NCBI GenBank assembly: GCA_033032175.1
Contig: CM065314.1
Span: forward strand, 3,100,001-3,164,000
DNA: 64,000 nucleotides
Direction: 5' to 3'
Source: Saturnia japonica
Taxonomy: Eukaryota; Arthropoda; Insecta; Lepidoptera; Saturniidae
Made by a program: the position numbers and the translations under genes. How positions within the stretch are numbered: the first letter of the stretch is position 1; each line of letters starts with the position of its first letter. This document shows positions 53,165 through 63,962 of this stretch, piece by piece. The notes beneath the pieces were generated by a model. The model was not told where the DNA came from. It did not search any database and saw only the letters and a list, made by a program, of their open reading frames with translations.

Positions 53165-53425
53165 TTTAACTTGTACTAAGTCAGAGAGTTTTTGGAGTTT
53201 CGAATATTTAGTTTTTGGATCTTAATCTGTTATGTTGTTGATTTAAATTTAATTCTAAAATTTACGTTATTTGGACCTACATTATTCAATGTTGGTGGCA
53301 TTTTACATGATATAGTTCGTTTATTATTATGTACAAGTCAAGTGAATTGTAAATAATAACTCTAGAGCATGAATATTAACTTCCAAATAAACTCCCCGAG
53401 CGATTTCAACAAGAATGCCACCATC
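53165..53425 (+). repeat. Q repeat, copy 3
   Basis: gagagtttttggagtttcga, gttggtggcattttacatga, tacaagtcaagtgaattgta and gaatgccaccatctttttaa keep the order of 50945-51240, with different lengths between blocks. Confidence 0.55.
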
Positions 53426-53529
53426 TTTTTAAAGCGTTGTTTGAACTCTGATGACTAAAAAAATATTCTATCAACGAGACATCGGCATTAAATAAGAAGA
53501 TGGTGTAATGAAAAAATATCTGAATTAGT

Positions 53530-53960
53530 GAACGCGCACCCATTTCACGAGACTACCCCGTTGGGCCACGCCCGAAGTGCAATGTTTTGCAATTTAGCGG
53601 CCGCCTTAGGAAGGTTTATAGAACCGGCCATGCACGATGCTCGGTTGCCGGATCTCGATTTTCGCACGAATACACACACTCGTATATAATAGAAAGAGAC
53701 AGAGAGAGAGAGAGAGAAAGTCTCATGGAGGACGCAGAACGCTTTTCCTTACGTGATAATTGCTACAAGTCAACTCCTCCCGCAAACCGCGTTAAGAAAC
53801 TTCGTTTCACACTTACAATCGGTCGACACAGAGGTTTTTATTACGGCTATTCACAGGCAATTATTACAGCGCGCGACTGTATCTTAACGGGAGCGATGCA
53901 GAATAGAGGTTCCGTGGGTGTAAATATACGCGACAGCATCGCGACTGTATCTCGATCCTT
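53530..53960 (+). other. CG-rich single-copy-looking patch with an open frame
   Basis: The plus frame 53587-53964 is open for 125 codons (MQFSGRLRKVYRTGHARCSV, later PPANRVKKLRFTLTIGRHRG and FYYGYSQAIITARDCILTGA) in DNA clearly less AT-rich than its flanks. It includes an (AG)n run at 53697-53718 that codes for RERERE. No domain was recognised. It may be an exon or UTR of an unseen gene, a cis-regulatory island, or chance. Confidence 0.25.
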
Positions 53961-53962
53961 TT

Positions 53963-54057
53963 AAACGACTTCAAACAAGACAATAATTTTGAAGAGTTTT
54001 CTGGTGAATCTTCGAAAACGAAGGTCCAATGCCAAAGAAATTACATTCTTAATTCGA

Positions 54058-54126
<69 letters not shown>

Positions 54127-54260
54127 TTTATGGATATTCAAGTATAAATTATTAGTTTATGAACCGATATGGATGATTATTTTTCGTTGGAAAGGGGATT
54201 CGTCGAGGGTGGTTCCATTTCCAAATTCATTGACATTGAACCTTGAACTTCGAAGTTACA
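53963..54260 (+). repeat. E element containing a long (AT)n array
   Basis: aaacgacttcaaacaagaca at the start and cgatatggatgattattttt, ttggaaaggggattcgtcga, cattgacattgaaccttgaa after the array. Positions 54057-54128 are an almost pure AT dinucleotide repeat in place of the usual short spacer. Confidence 0.65.
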
Positions 54261-54660
54261 AAATAAATAAAGATGGTTTTCTTTCTTTTTATATTTAAAT
54301 TTTTCTTGTTGCGATTGTATTCTTGAGCTAAAGAATAGCTTTAAAAGTACGCTGTTGGCGACCTACCGTAAAGATATAAATAAATATTATCTATGTTATT
54401 AAACGACAGAACTACTCAGAAACTCCACCCTTCCAAAACTTTCAAGGCTTACGATACATACTAATGAACTAAACTCCTGACAGAGTCACATTGTACGGAA
54501 CTTCGGCAGATATCTTGGACGTACTGCGTCTGTACTAACTTTGAATCCATAGTCAGCCTTATGTTTCAAATATAGGGCCGTGAGTCACATACATAATATC
54601 ATAAATTCTTAAAATATCATAATTTTAAAGACCATTCTAAAATATTACTGTCTAATTTAT
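54261..54660. other. Unassigned DNA
   Basis: No feature recognised. Confidence 0.4.
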
Positions 54661-54841
54661 TAATAACTAGCTGTGACCGATGACTTCACCTACCGTCAAC
54701 GCACCCGTGTAGCTAAATTCCCACTCTTGCCTACAAGTTGCCTAATTGTATCACGTTTATGATTATTATTCCAATCCTTGGAGTCATAGTATAAAGTTAT
54801 GTAGCCTATAGTCTTCTTCAATAAATCTATATTTAATATAA
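54661..54841 (+). repeat. Short element starting actagctgtgaccg
   Basis: taactagctgtgaccgatga, cttcacctaccgtcaacgca and aaagttatgtagcctatagt are the wording of another actagct family. It directly precedes an H element. Confidence 0.4.
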
Positions 54842-55472
54842 TAAAGCGGAAAACTTTTTTGTTTGTTTGTTTAAAAATTTTAATATCTGGAACAACCAGT
54901 TGGATTCGATAATTCTTTTTGTATATAATAGGCATACTCTCGAGGAATAGTATGGGCTTTTTAAGATTAGGCTATAACTCACAGGTAGCCTTAAATACTG
55001 ATTTTTGTTATGTAAGTCAGAAGTCGAGGCTTTTCTGAACCACTTTAACCGCGTGCGCTGGCGTAATTGTTAATGATACGTAAATACAATGTTCTACAAT
55101 AATATTGGTTCATAGTATATCTAAAAAAATTCAGCGATAGCATATGCCTATCTCTTATATATAATCCACAATAAGATATTTTGCGACAAAGATTTGTTGA
55201 AAATTAAAAAGTAATTTAAATGCATTATTTTTAGACATGGCATATTAATCCTACAAACAAAAGTTTCTTCATCATAAAGACAATTTTATGAAGTTAAGTT
55301 TTTCTCTTTAAAGTATTATGTTATAATATTTGGACACATAGTTTAGGAGATAATAAATAATTAAAATAATGTATACTTGCGGGAATAACAATTATGGTAG
55401 ACTACATGGGTGCGTTGGCGGCGCGGTGTTTGTCGGATAAAATTAACACAGGTGAAGCCATAGGGCACAGCT
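54842..55472 (+). mobile_element. H element, long decayed copy
   Basis: gcggaaaacttttttgtttg, atctggaacaaccagttgga, gaggaatagtatgggctttt, cgcgtgcgctggcgtaattg and, at the end, agccatagggcacagctagt. It matches the order of 9214-9918. Confidence 0.55.
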
Positions 55473-55475
55473 AGT

Positions 55476-55570
55476 AGGTTATAAAATGCAAAAGGAACTT
55501 TTCCAATCTGATTGGTAGTTCCAGAGATTAGTACGTTTAAACAAACAAATCTCTTGAGCTTTGTAAAATT
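55476..55570 (-). repeat. H start fragment, minus strand
   Basis: tctgattggtagttccagag and acaaacaaatctcttgagct are the inverse of the H start. A second such piece is at 56478-56570. Confidence 0.45.
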
Positions 55571-56229
55571 AATAACATAGATTTAGGTTTCACCGGGTTT
55601 GATACGGTCCATGGATATTAAAACCCACGCCCGTGTTCCTATACAAACTTAAAACTCGTTTCGAAGTCGAAGTCTTACAAGCAAAATACAAACAGGGTGC
55701 GTCCGTTTGGCACAACCCTTCCTAGAACTTCGAACGATAAACTGTTCAACCGCTTGCACAATACAACTTGCAATCTAGTATCGGTTTTAGTTCCGTTTTA
55801 TAGTTAGTTTAGAATGCTTGCAAATTTCAATAGACGTTATAAGGTATAATAAATAGAGTATTGTTTTTTAGTACTTCTCCAATAGTTGGAGGTTGGAAAT
55901 CAACTGATATAAAAATTACAGTGAAAGTCAATTTGACTATAACACATTATTAATATGAAATTCAAACAGCCTAACAGCTGTTAAATAAACTTTTAATAGA
56001 TGCCAATCCTAAAGAAAATAGGCTTTCGATGTATATAAAAAAAATACTATTAACAAAAATAATTCGCCAATACCGGAGAATATAAGTTTAAAAGTGATGT
56101 TTGAATAATTAATTTTGATAAGGAATTAAGGAACATACGGCGTTTCTACAAAAACACATTTGAAAAACAACATATAGAGATATTATACATAAAGTATAAA
56201 CACAAAATAAAATCTCTCTAGAAAATTCC
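55571..56229. other. Unassigned DNA
   Basis: 55580-55800 is less AT-rich and looks single-copy. No ORF of note. Confidence 0.35.
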
Positions 56230-56415
56230 AATCACAGTATCTGGGTGACCGTGCTAAGCTCGGTGTCTTATAGACATAAAAAGAAAAACACCTATCTAGG
56301 TAAACTTGGAATGTAAATTATCCAAATGCAAAGTTTCATCGAAATCGTTGGAGCCGTTTCCGAGAAACCAATTACATATATATATAAGAATTGCTCACTT
56401 AATATAATAAGATTA
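56230..56415 (-). repeat. L element, minus strand, longest copy
   Basis: atcacagtatctgggtgacc, gctaagctcggtgtcttata, aacacctatctaggtaaact, caaatgcaaagtttcatcga and ccgtttccgagaaaccaatt. It is inverse to 32328-32503. Confidence 0.7.
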
Positions 56416-56477
56416 ACATAATTCTAGTAAAGAGCAAGCGAGATCTACGAGTCAGAGATCTACATAATACTATTTTT

Positions 56478-56570
56478 TTTTATCTGAGTGGTAGTTCCAG
56501 AGGATAACGTGTTCAAAAAGAAAATATCTTGAGCTTTATAATATTTGTATAAATTAAACGAATTATGTAG
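56478..56570 (-). repeat. H start fragment, minus strand
   Basis: tctgagtggtagttccagag, gtgttcaaaaagaaaatatc and ttgagctttataatatt match 55490-55560. Confidence 0.4.
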
Positions 56571-57177
56571 CATTTTCTCGATTACAGCTTTTTCTTCATC
56601 TCTCTTACATGTGCTGTGATGATTTCAGTGATTTCATTTGCTTACTTGTCTGTATGTAAATCGAATATAATATAATTAATTGAATCTGGTAACTAAGTAC
56701 AATATATTATAAATATTTATTTATTAAGCCAATAGAAATCATACAGGCTTTCACAGATAACCGACAAACTTGTTCACGTGAAACAGTTATCAATTTACAA
56801 CGAGGCCGTGAAAAATTCACATCGGCATATTTTCGAGAGTCGACCCGAATTCCTTCACACGAGCGTTTCCTTAATGCTCTTGGTATTTAAAAAGTTTTAA
56901 TAACTTTTGTTTACCGACAATGGTAGCGACTTAAAAAAATACAATACTAACTTGCATAAAGGCGCTAAAGGATTATATTTAGCAAAAAAATTAGGATACA
57001 ACAAAATACTTTAAATATAATAAAAATATGTACATGGAATACTCCTTTAGAGTTTAAATTGTAAACCAGAAATAGATGACCTACGTTATTTAACAATTAA
57101 GTACACCTAAATGATACAAAAAGTGTATCTCGGGACGATCGACAGAAATTATAACTTAAATTTAAAAATAAAATAAA
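56571..57177. other. Unassigned AT-rich DNA
   Basis: No feature recognised. Confidence 0.4.
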
Positions 57178-57320
57178 AGGTGGTTGTGGGTTAAAGTGAG
57201 AAAGAAGGAGCCTGCCAACTGCTGTCATATGCGTGAGAGATAAGGAAGCCAGACATAGTGCGCCGTAACGCGTTACGTTACGTAGCGGTTTACCCTCCCA
57301 TAAGAAGTTATCACTTCAAA
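57178..57320 (+). repeat. F repeat, fuller copy
   Basis: aaggtggttgtgggttaaag, tgagaaagaaggagcctgcc, gccagacatagtgcgccgta, acgcgttacgttacgtagcg and tttaccctcccataagaagt. It is inverse to 47150-47250 with an extra 40 bp. The core is a near palindrome of CGTTACG/CGTAACG words. Confidence 0.65.
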
Positions 57321-58004
57321 AGTGGCATTAACTTGATGTCACCAACAAAGAGTGCATGCACCAAATATTTTTCACTTTTCTTTCTTCCGTTCTCCGTGTT
57401 GTCGTATTTCAACAGCTGTGTGTCGCTCCTTTTCCCTGGCTGCATAGGAAGCTGCTTGTCAGTACGAGCAGTATACATGCGCCCCGGCCGGCGCGAGAAT
57501 TTCATCAGTATATCATAGAAGGTCGCGCAGTTGATGAACAGGAAGACTGACTAAGGTAGAACTACTTAATATGGAACGAGGTGATCGTAGTGTATCTCAT
57601 ACCGCACCGGTCAGAAGAACAGGTCAGTTAGTATCTTTTTATCGACCACAAATTCCCGCTAAGACCTGTTCAACTACCTATATTATTTAGTCGTTCCGTT
57701 AACAAATTGTTTAAAATTAAAAAAAAAATTATAGTTCATATGAAATTATTGTAATAAGTTTACATAAAAATAAAGACAGTTTTAGTTAAACAAAAACTTA
57801 ACACCAACCAGCACCTCTAGAGAACAGTATGGACAGAAATGTTTTAAATAGTAACTCGTTTATATGTTCATTATTTTAGTGATGAAATAGTAAAAGCTGA
57901 AAATCGAATATAACCGCTAGATTTGTTTCAAACGCCATCTGTCCGCTCATTCGTCGTACTACATTGTTAGCTATATAGACTCATGTTATTTTTTTTAATA
58001 TTTC
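57321..58004. other. Unassigned DNA with a small hairpin
   Basis: gaacaggtcagttag (57617-57631) can pair with ctaagacctgttc (57659-57671) around a 27-base loop, leaving a 2-base bulge. No gene. The ORFs at 57258-57550 overlap F and carry no domain. Confidence 0.35.
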
Positions 58005-58285
58005 ATACTAATATTATAAATGTGAAAGTAACTCTGTCGGTCTGTCACGTTTTCACGCCTAACCCGCTGACCAATTTTGATGAATTTTGGTATAGAGATA
58101 GATTGGACCTTGGGAATTTACATAGGGTACTTTTGTAGCGAAAATAAAACTTTAAGGGTAGAAAATGGGGGATGAAAGTTTCTATGAACAAATTACGGGA
58201 ACACCAAATGCGCATGCGCGACAATGGTGAAATGACATCGGCTGCCATACCAACCAGTTTGTTGATTGTCAATCTGGTTGTCAAT
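58005..58285 (+). repeat. H-related element
   Basis: catactaatattataaatgt, gtaactctgtcggtctgtca, gctgaccaattttgatgaat, agatagattggaccttggga and gggatgaaagtttctatgaa are standard wording of a common lepidopteran repeat. No gctagt end is visible here. Confidence 0.5.
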
Positions 58286-58959
58286 TAATTGATATTGTTA
58301 TACTTAATAAGAAATGTATTGTATTTCTAATAATTACCTATTAAATGATAGTCCAGTATTCTTTTTAAGATTGGCTGAAGTGTATATAAACTGTTTAACT
58401 ACGCAGTACGGCATAATTAACTAGGAATATGACGTGCACTGTCAATCGCAGATCGCGGTAGTTTATACATTCTAAGCGATATACCTATTGTAAATTATCT
58501 GAATTATACAGTTTTGCTAAAAGTGGATCATTTCATTTTGTTATTACACATGTGGTGAAAATAAAATTTGGTTGAAAGTTTGTATGAAGAACCCATTCAT
58601 ATTTATGATTTTGGTAAGAAAGGAACAAAGGGCTTTCACGTTTTTCAAAACACTTTCTCGTAGGCCGGTACAATAAGGTATGATTTAATTATTTTTAAAG
58701 TTTTGTTGGGATGGTTAATGTGTTGGATTCATATTGGCATATAATGTCAATACCATACAAACAGTAATAATCCCATGTATGATTTTCTTTTGGTTTATTT
58801 TTTTGTTATTGTATAAATATAGCTATCTATATTAAAAAATCAGTTGTCTTGTCTCTACTTTTAATATTTTTCCATTTCCCGATACGCATATTATATGAAC
58901 GATACTGATCACGAATTTGCCATTAATTACTTTTGTCTGTCAGTCTTACTGTTTGTATG
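58286..58959. other. Unassigned AT-rich DNA
   Basis: No feature recognised. Confidence 0.4.
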
Positions 58960-59636
58960 TCTGGATTTAACTTAAAAACGGCTTGACCGATTCTTATGAA
59001 ATTTTGTACACCGAATGCTTATATCATCGGTCAGTTGATAGGGTATAATAAATTTCAATATCACTTTTAGATAATGTAAAAACAAAAATATTTTCGTTAA
59101 TTCAATTATGTACACGGGAAGTATAAGTCATTCCATGAATTATAAGTAATGAGAATTTTCAATAACACTTTTGGGAACCCTAAAAAAAATTGTTTTTCAA
59201 AAAATCCAAATTTCATTAATTTTTAACCGATTTTGATGAAATTTTATACACGGGAAGTCTAACTATTTACTTAATTAAAATTAAAGGGCTACCTATAAGA
59301 ATTGTCAATATTACTTCTAGAATAAAAAAAAAAGTAATTCAAAAAGTTTAATTTTCATTAGTTCTCGACCGATTCGGATCAAACTTTCTAGACGGGAAAC
59401 ACACACCATACCTACTATAATTAAGAGGCTATAAAGATAAATAATGCTTTAGAAATTATACAATAGAATAATAGTTTTCAACCGATTTTGTTGAAAATTG
59501 TACACGGGATATACATGCCACTCCTCAATTGATACGGCATATGAATTGTCAACAATATGAGTAAAAATAAAGGGATTTAAATAATTATTGCATAGTAACA
59601 AACGCGTGCGGAGCCGCGAGCACACCGCTAGTTTAA
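58960..59636 (+). repeat. I element, about five tandem ~120-bp units, gctagT end
   Basis: Unit starts: cttgaccgattcttatgaaa (58982), tatgtacacgggaagtataa (59108, start decayed), taaccgattttgatgaaatt (59225), cgaccgattcggatcaaact (59366) and caaccgattttgttgaaaat (59479). Each is followed by a variant of gtacacgggaagt. The element ends gcggagccgcgagcacaccg, ctagt. Non-coding. Confidence 0.6.
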
Positions 59637-60129
59637 AATATAAATGTTCATATAGGAAGTTAACCGTTACACTACGTACGACCAACTCTGCTCACACCCG
59701 AACCTACTAGGCGTGAAGAGAGCGGCGTAACTCAATGGTACGCACGTAATGAGTAACACGGAGGCATGGCGCTGGCGAGTGCTGTAGAACAAATGGACCT
59801 GGATCTCTGGCGGGTTGAAGATTTCTTGAAGGAAACACGAACACTATTAATTAAGCCACTGCATTAACTTCAATTACAAAGCAAGATGGCTTAACACTAC
59901 AGAGGACCCAGTACTTCGGGAATATCTTGACGAAGCGGGGCTTCCTGAGAGTCTCGACTCTTGAGGCTTCTTTCTTCTCTAAGCGTTTGACACCCTGCGT
60001 GACGAAACTACGCGGCGACGCGATATTCAGATACAGGCGCGTGGGAGTTCGACGGTACTATGGCGTCTATTTCCCTCCCGTTCTAATCGTACCAAATTAA
60101 TATTCCATATTATTGCTATCTTTATCTGA
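59637..60129. other. Unassigned, less AT-rich DNA
   Basis: 59700-60060 has near-even composition (cgaagcggggcttcctgaga; cgacgcgatattcagataca) and could be an older part of the LINE remnant that follows, but no protein can be read. Confidence 0.3.
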
Positions 60130-60235
60130 CTGGCAAACTATCGGCAAAGACAGAAATGAGTGGAAAGGACTGGAGGAGGCCTTCACCCGAGGAGGGGTCC
60201 ATATCCAATAGCAAAAATCTAACTCTTACTAACAT
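60130..60235 (+). pseudogene. RTE-like LINE 3' remnant
   Basis: The plus strand reads KDRNEWKGLEEAFTRGGVHI and a stop, matching the DR..W..LEEAF end of one RTE-like subfamily. Only about 25 codons are clear. Confidence 0.45.
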
Positions 60236-60721
60236 TTAGACATTAAGCAAGACATAAATAATGAAATACTAAAAAATGAAATAGCAATATTTGAAATGGG
60301 AATTAGGTTAAGGTTAAGGAAATACAGGCTTTTTTTATTTTTTTTATTTTTATTTATCCTACTTAATCACTATAAAACCTATTGTAATCTAATTAGTAAT
60401 AATTAATTCGTAATTCTATGCGTCAAAGTATTACAAATCTGAGTGGCACCATCTACAATTTTTTTTCATTTGCTAACAACAGAGGGCAACTGAAGGCATG
60501 TTATTTTCTGAATCGCGTTGTCAAGATTCTCTTCTTAAATATATAGGTTCCTCACTTTTTGTTGCAAGTAGTTAATATTCTTTTATTATGTTTTTATTGT
60601 TATTTTTGAATAGCTTTTGATAGCTTTATAGTGTAATGGATGAATATTCATAATTGAATGAATCTCGAATGGTGTTGTTTATTCATATTGCGAATTATCA
60701 AAAATCGGATATTTTTTTTTA
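60236..60721. other. Unassigned AT-rich DNA
   Basis: No feature recognised. Confidence 0.4.
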
Positions 60722-61017
60722 CAGGTGTTATAACTGTTATATTAGGCTGATATTTTGGTATTACTAATATGGAATATATTAGTTAACGCGTATTAGGTTC
60801 CCGTACCTATTGTTTGGTATTAGTCACCGATTCAATATTCGCTATTCGCTACCTACTTGAATCTAATACTGATATTATGTGAATCTATTCTCAGTATTTT
60901 CTATACTTATAGAATGTGTGTATCAAATAAAAGATTGTTGTGAATATTTATTAATATTATCCGTATGCTTATTATATAACATAAATTAAAAAGTAGTCAA
61001 ATTTTCTTTCATATTAA

Positions 61018-61560
61018 TAAACTAGCTGTGCCCGCAGCTTCGCTCACGTGGACTACAGAATACCCGCGCGAATCTTGCTCCCCCGCTCCCGGCTATTTTA
61101 AAGATAATAATGCTTATTGTGGATGTTCCTTAGAAGATAGACGTATACTCTCCCTGACTTTTTTATAGGTATTTTTAATGTCTACAATTATTTAGTACGT
61201 TAATTTGCTGTATCTCTGTAGTTTACTCAGCGTAAGCCATTTTAAGCGCCCAAATTGATTCGCCATGACCAATTGTTGTTTTTATTAATGCGGAACCCTA
61301 ATTCTTTTTCTAAAATAAAGGTAGCCTAAGTTACTTCCTATAAAATCATCTATCTACCAGTGAAATTCCTGTCGAAATCAATCCAACCGTTTCGGAGATT
61401 ACCCAGAACAAACAGACAGACAAAAATATAAAAAATGGGTTTTTTTTATTATACGTATCGTATATACTTTCATATGCATTTAGTAAAAAAAAAAACTGTT
61501 ATTTTGACATTACAAACAGACACGTCAATTCTATTAATTATAGATTACGGACTATCGTTA
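61018..61560 (+). mobile_element. A element, longest copy
   Basis: actagctgtgcccgcagctt, cgctcacgtggactacagaa, ccgctcccggctattttaaa, tgatatatc-like middle, ggaaccctaattctttttct, gtagcctaagttacttccta, atccaaccgtttcggagatt, cagaacaaacagacagacaa, tatatactttcatatgcatt and gttattttgacattacaaac. It gives the order for the seven other copies. No ORF, so non-autonomous. Confidence 0.75.
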
Positions 61561-61850
61561 CGGTCAAAATCTTTGTTATATTAAAATATATTATGTTAAA
61601 AAATATCACCATGTCATGTACTACAATTATAGATTTTTATATACATATGTCAATTAAAAACTACAATCGATTGATTTTTTAGTTGATTCTAAACATAAAA
61701 TAATAAATATTTACATTTCAAATTCTCCAAAATATATATACACATGTATGTAACATGTATGTAATCGCAGCTAGTTACAAGGAACTGAAGAAATCGATAA
61801 TTTAATACGAAATACTAATAGATACCTAATACAAAAATTACAAACTAATC

Positions 61851-62004
61851 TGTGAACCTAACTAATATCCGTATTAGCTAATACGCTGATATTCGTTAAA
61901 AACGGTGACTAATATAGATAGATCCTGTAATACTACATTGCTGTGAACCTAACTAATATCCGTATTAGCTAATACGCTGATATTCGTAAACGGTGACTAT
62001 ATAG
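61851..62004. repeat. 91-bp tandem duplication with 16-bp palindrome
   Basis: tgtgaacctaactaatatcc, cgtattagctaatacg, ctgatattcgt and aaacggtgacta occur at 61851-61917 and again at 61942-62004. The perfect palindrome cgtattagctaatacg lies at 61870-61885 and 61961-61976. Confidence 0.85.
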
Positions 62005-62356
62005 TGATTTGTTCTCATTACTTGCTTACTGTGTTACCAACGCTGCAGTTTTGATACGAAGCCCGACGTGTATAATGATGTTTTACTATACATACCTAGC
62101 TGCGCATACGATAAGCTTGCAGCCAGCGGTCGTTTCTATACGAAGTTTCAAATCATGTAGTAATCTCGCTTACTCGCAAGATGCGCCCTCCTATAACGGA
62201 CAAAGAGAGAAGTACTTGCGGTGACTCGCCGCGTGGATCATGAATCGTGTGCCTATTATTAGACTAATATTTGGTAACCTATTATTCTGTATTTGTGGAT
62301 CACAATATATTAGTCCGTGACGCGTAACTAATACGAATATATTAGTTACACCTCTA

Positions 62357-62620
62357 ATTTTTTTATTAATATGGCGATTTTTGTTTTAAAAATAATCGTT
62401 TTTTTTTCGTATTTTCTTGAGAAATTGAATTAAATACCTGAAATATTCACAATCATAATTTTCTTAATCAAATAATCAATTTAAGTAAACATGTTTCAAA
62501 TTTCAATAACAAGACAAAAATTATTGTTAACAACGGAGAATGGCCAATCTTATACCAATTTTTTGAAGTTGAATAAAAGTAAAGAATGTTTTTTTTAAAT
62601 TATTATATACCATATGTACA
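62357..62620. other. Unassigned AT-rich DNA
   Basis: No feature recognised. Confidence 0.4.
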
Positions 62621-62770
62621 CTAATATAAATAAGCTTATGAGTTATATGTTTGTCTGTTTGTTTAAACACGCTAATCTCTGAAACTACCAGTCGGATTCC
62701 AAAAATTCTTTTTTATACGATAGCTTGTTATATATATAGGTATTACATCTATTGCTATAGTATCAACTTC
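62621..62770 (+). repeat. H element, 5' part
   Basis: tacactaatataaataagct, tgtctgtttgtttaaacacg, ctaatctctgaaactaccag and tcggattccaaaaattcttt. Confidence 0.5.
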
Positions 62771-63162
62771 AGTTTCATCCTTCTAAACATAAAAAATATA
62801 TTTTGTTTTCCCCTCATCCTATTGTAAAACCATTTAGCTAATGTAACTTAATTAAGTTAACGTGTGTAGCAGTTTTATTTGTTGATTTATGTGTTTTTCA
62901 ATAACGATCAATTTTGTTAATTCACATTTGCCAGGCCATAATATCACAAAGTTTTTTTATTTAGACGTTTTAATAGCATTCGAAAACTATTAAGCCCCGT
63001 CCACATGTGTGCCAAGGAATCAAACGTGTGTGGATAAAGCGTGTTAGACTTGGCGTGTGAAGGTTTGCCTTGTTTTGCTATCGATCCGATCGAAGTCGGT
63101 ATTTGACGCACTAATCAGAGGAGCTTGTGGCCCCGCGCAATACAAGCAATACTTAGCTATCC
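62771..63162. other. Unassigned DNA
   Basis: 62990-63140 is less AT-rich (ccgtccacatgtgtgccaag; gatccgatcgaagtcggtat, itself partly palindromic). No gene. Confidence 0.35.
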
Positions 63163-63345
63163 ACATACATATTACATACATAGGTGCACACCACAGAGGT
63201 ACATAGGTTCTGCAAGGACTTTTCCTTCTTTTTTGTTACGCTAGTTAGTGTAGAAATACATTCAGATCACTAAATACACATCCTTCCTTCCTCCCAGGAC
63301 GCGGAGAACATGTATATGTGAATGAATGTGATATGTAGGGGCACA
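63163..63345 (-). repeat. M repeat, copy 3, minus strand
   Basis: caccacagaggtacataggt, tctgcaaggacttttccttc, ccttccttcctcccaggacg and gagaacatgtatatgtgaat are the inverse of 18803-18945. Confidence 0.55.
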
Positions 63346-63900
63346 CACACATGCTCATCTATAAAGTGCACGTTATGGATGGGTAGGTGTCGTCATTTTC
63401 CCATTCCACATTAACGTAAGACAGGACAGTCCGGTTAGAGACGTCCATGTAGACGCACCTAAGTTTTTGATATTGAATGTAACAATTATATAACTTGTAA
63501 TTGAATGAAATAATAATGACTTATTCAACAAGAACTTTTATTTATTTAAATAACCGGGCTCAACCCTAAAGTAAGCTCGAATTTAAGGATAGGGAATTAA
63601 CCAGATCGCGTCTTAATTGCAATCGCGGCAACCGCCCAAACCGAGGTCCAACCACTTTGACACCCTTGAGCGCGTTGTCTTTACTTTCGCGGCTGAGTGC
63701 CTTAAGCGCTCGCCCTCGAGTCAAGGTGTAGCTGTAAAAGTCGTCAGAGGCTTCAGAGCCCCTAAGGCTAACAGTATAGTCAGTCAGAAAAATCAAAATT
63801 TTACTACTTATTATAATAAAAATATATGAAACCAAATGTTATAACCGACACAAGGTCGATGTCCGTCATGCTTCCTTAGCCCAAGCACTGGTGTGTAGTG
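63346..63900. other. Unassigned, with a CG-richer patch
   Basis: 63590-63780 (cgcgtcttaattgcaatcgc, ggcaaccgcccaaaccgagg, cgctcgccctcgagtcaagg) departs from the AT-rich background and is open on both strands (63566-63835 minus, 63617-63829 plus). I recognise no protein. It could be a TE fragment or an exon. Confidence 0.3.
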
Positions 63901-63923
63901 CTTCTAGTGTTGTGTGTAGTGTG

Positions 63924-63959
<36 letters not shown>

Positions 63960-63962
63960 TAT
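63901..63962 (+). repeat. (GT)n microsatellite with GTGTAGT words
   Basis: gttgtgtgtagtgtgtagtg runs into an uninterrupted GT dinucleotide array at about 63925-63956. Confidence 0.85.

Larger units (their letters stand above)
60722..62356. mobile_element. Palindromic TATTAG-rich element hosting an A element
   Basis: The left border (caggtgttataactgttata, then ggaatatattagttaacgcg) and the right border, inverted (gaggtgtaactaatatattc, then gtattagttacgcgtcacgg), are related. attagtcaccg near 60819 also recurs inverted at 61905 and 61993. An A element (61018-61560) interrupts it and a tandem duplication lies at 61851-62004. Best read as a non-autonomous foldback-type element with a nested insertion. 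Borders are approximate. Confidence 0.4.

Noticed and set aside
57617..57671. microRNA-like hairpin
   Set aside because: The stem is only 13 bp with a bulge and a 27-base loop, too short for a pre-miRNA.
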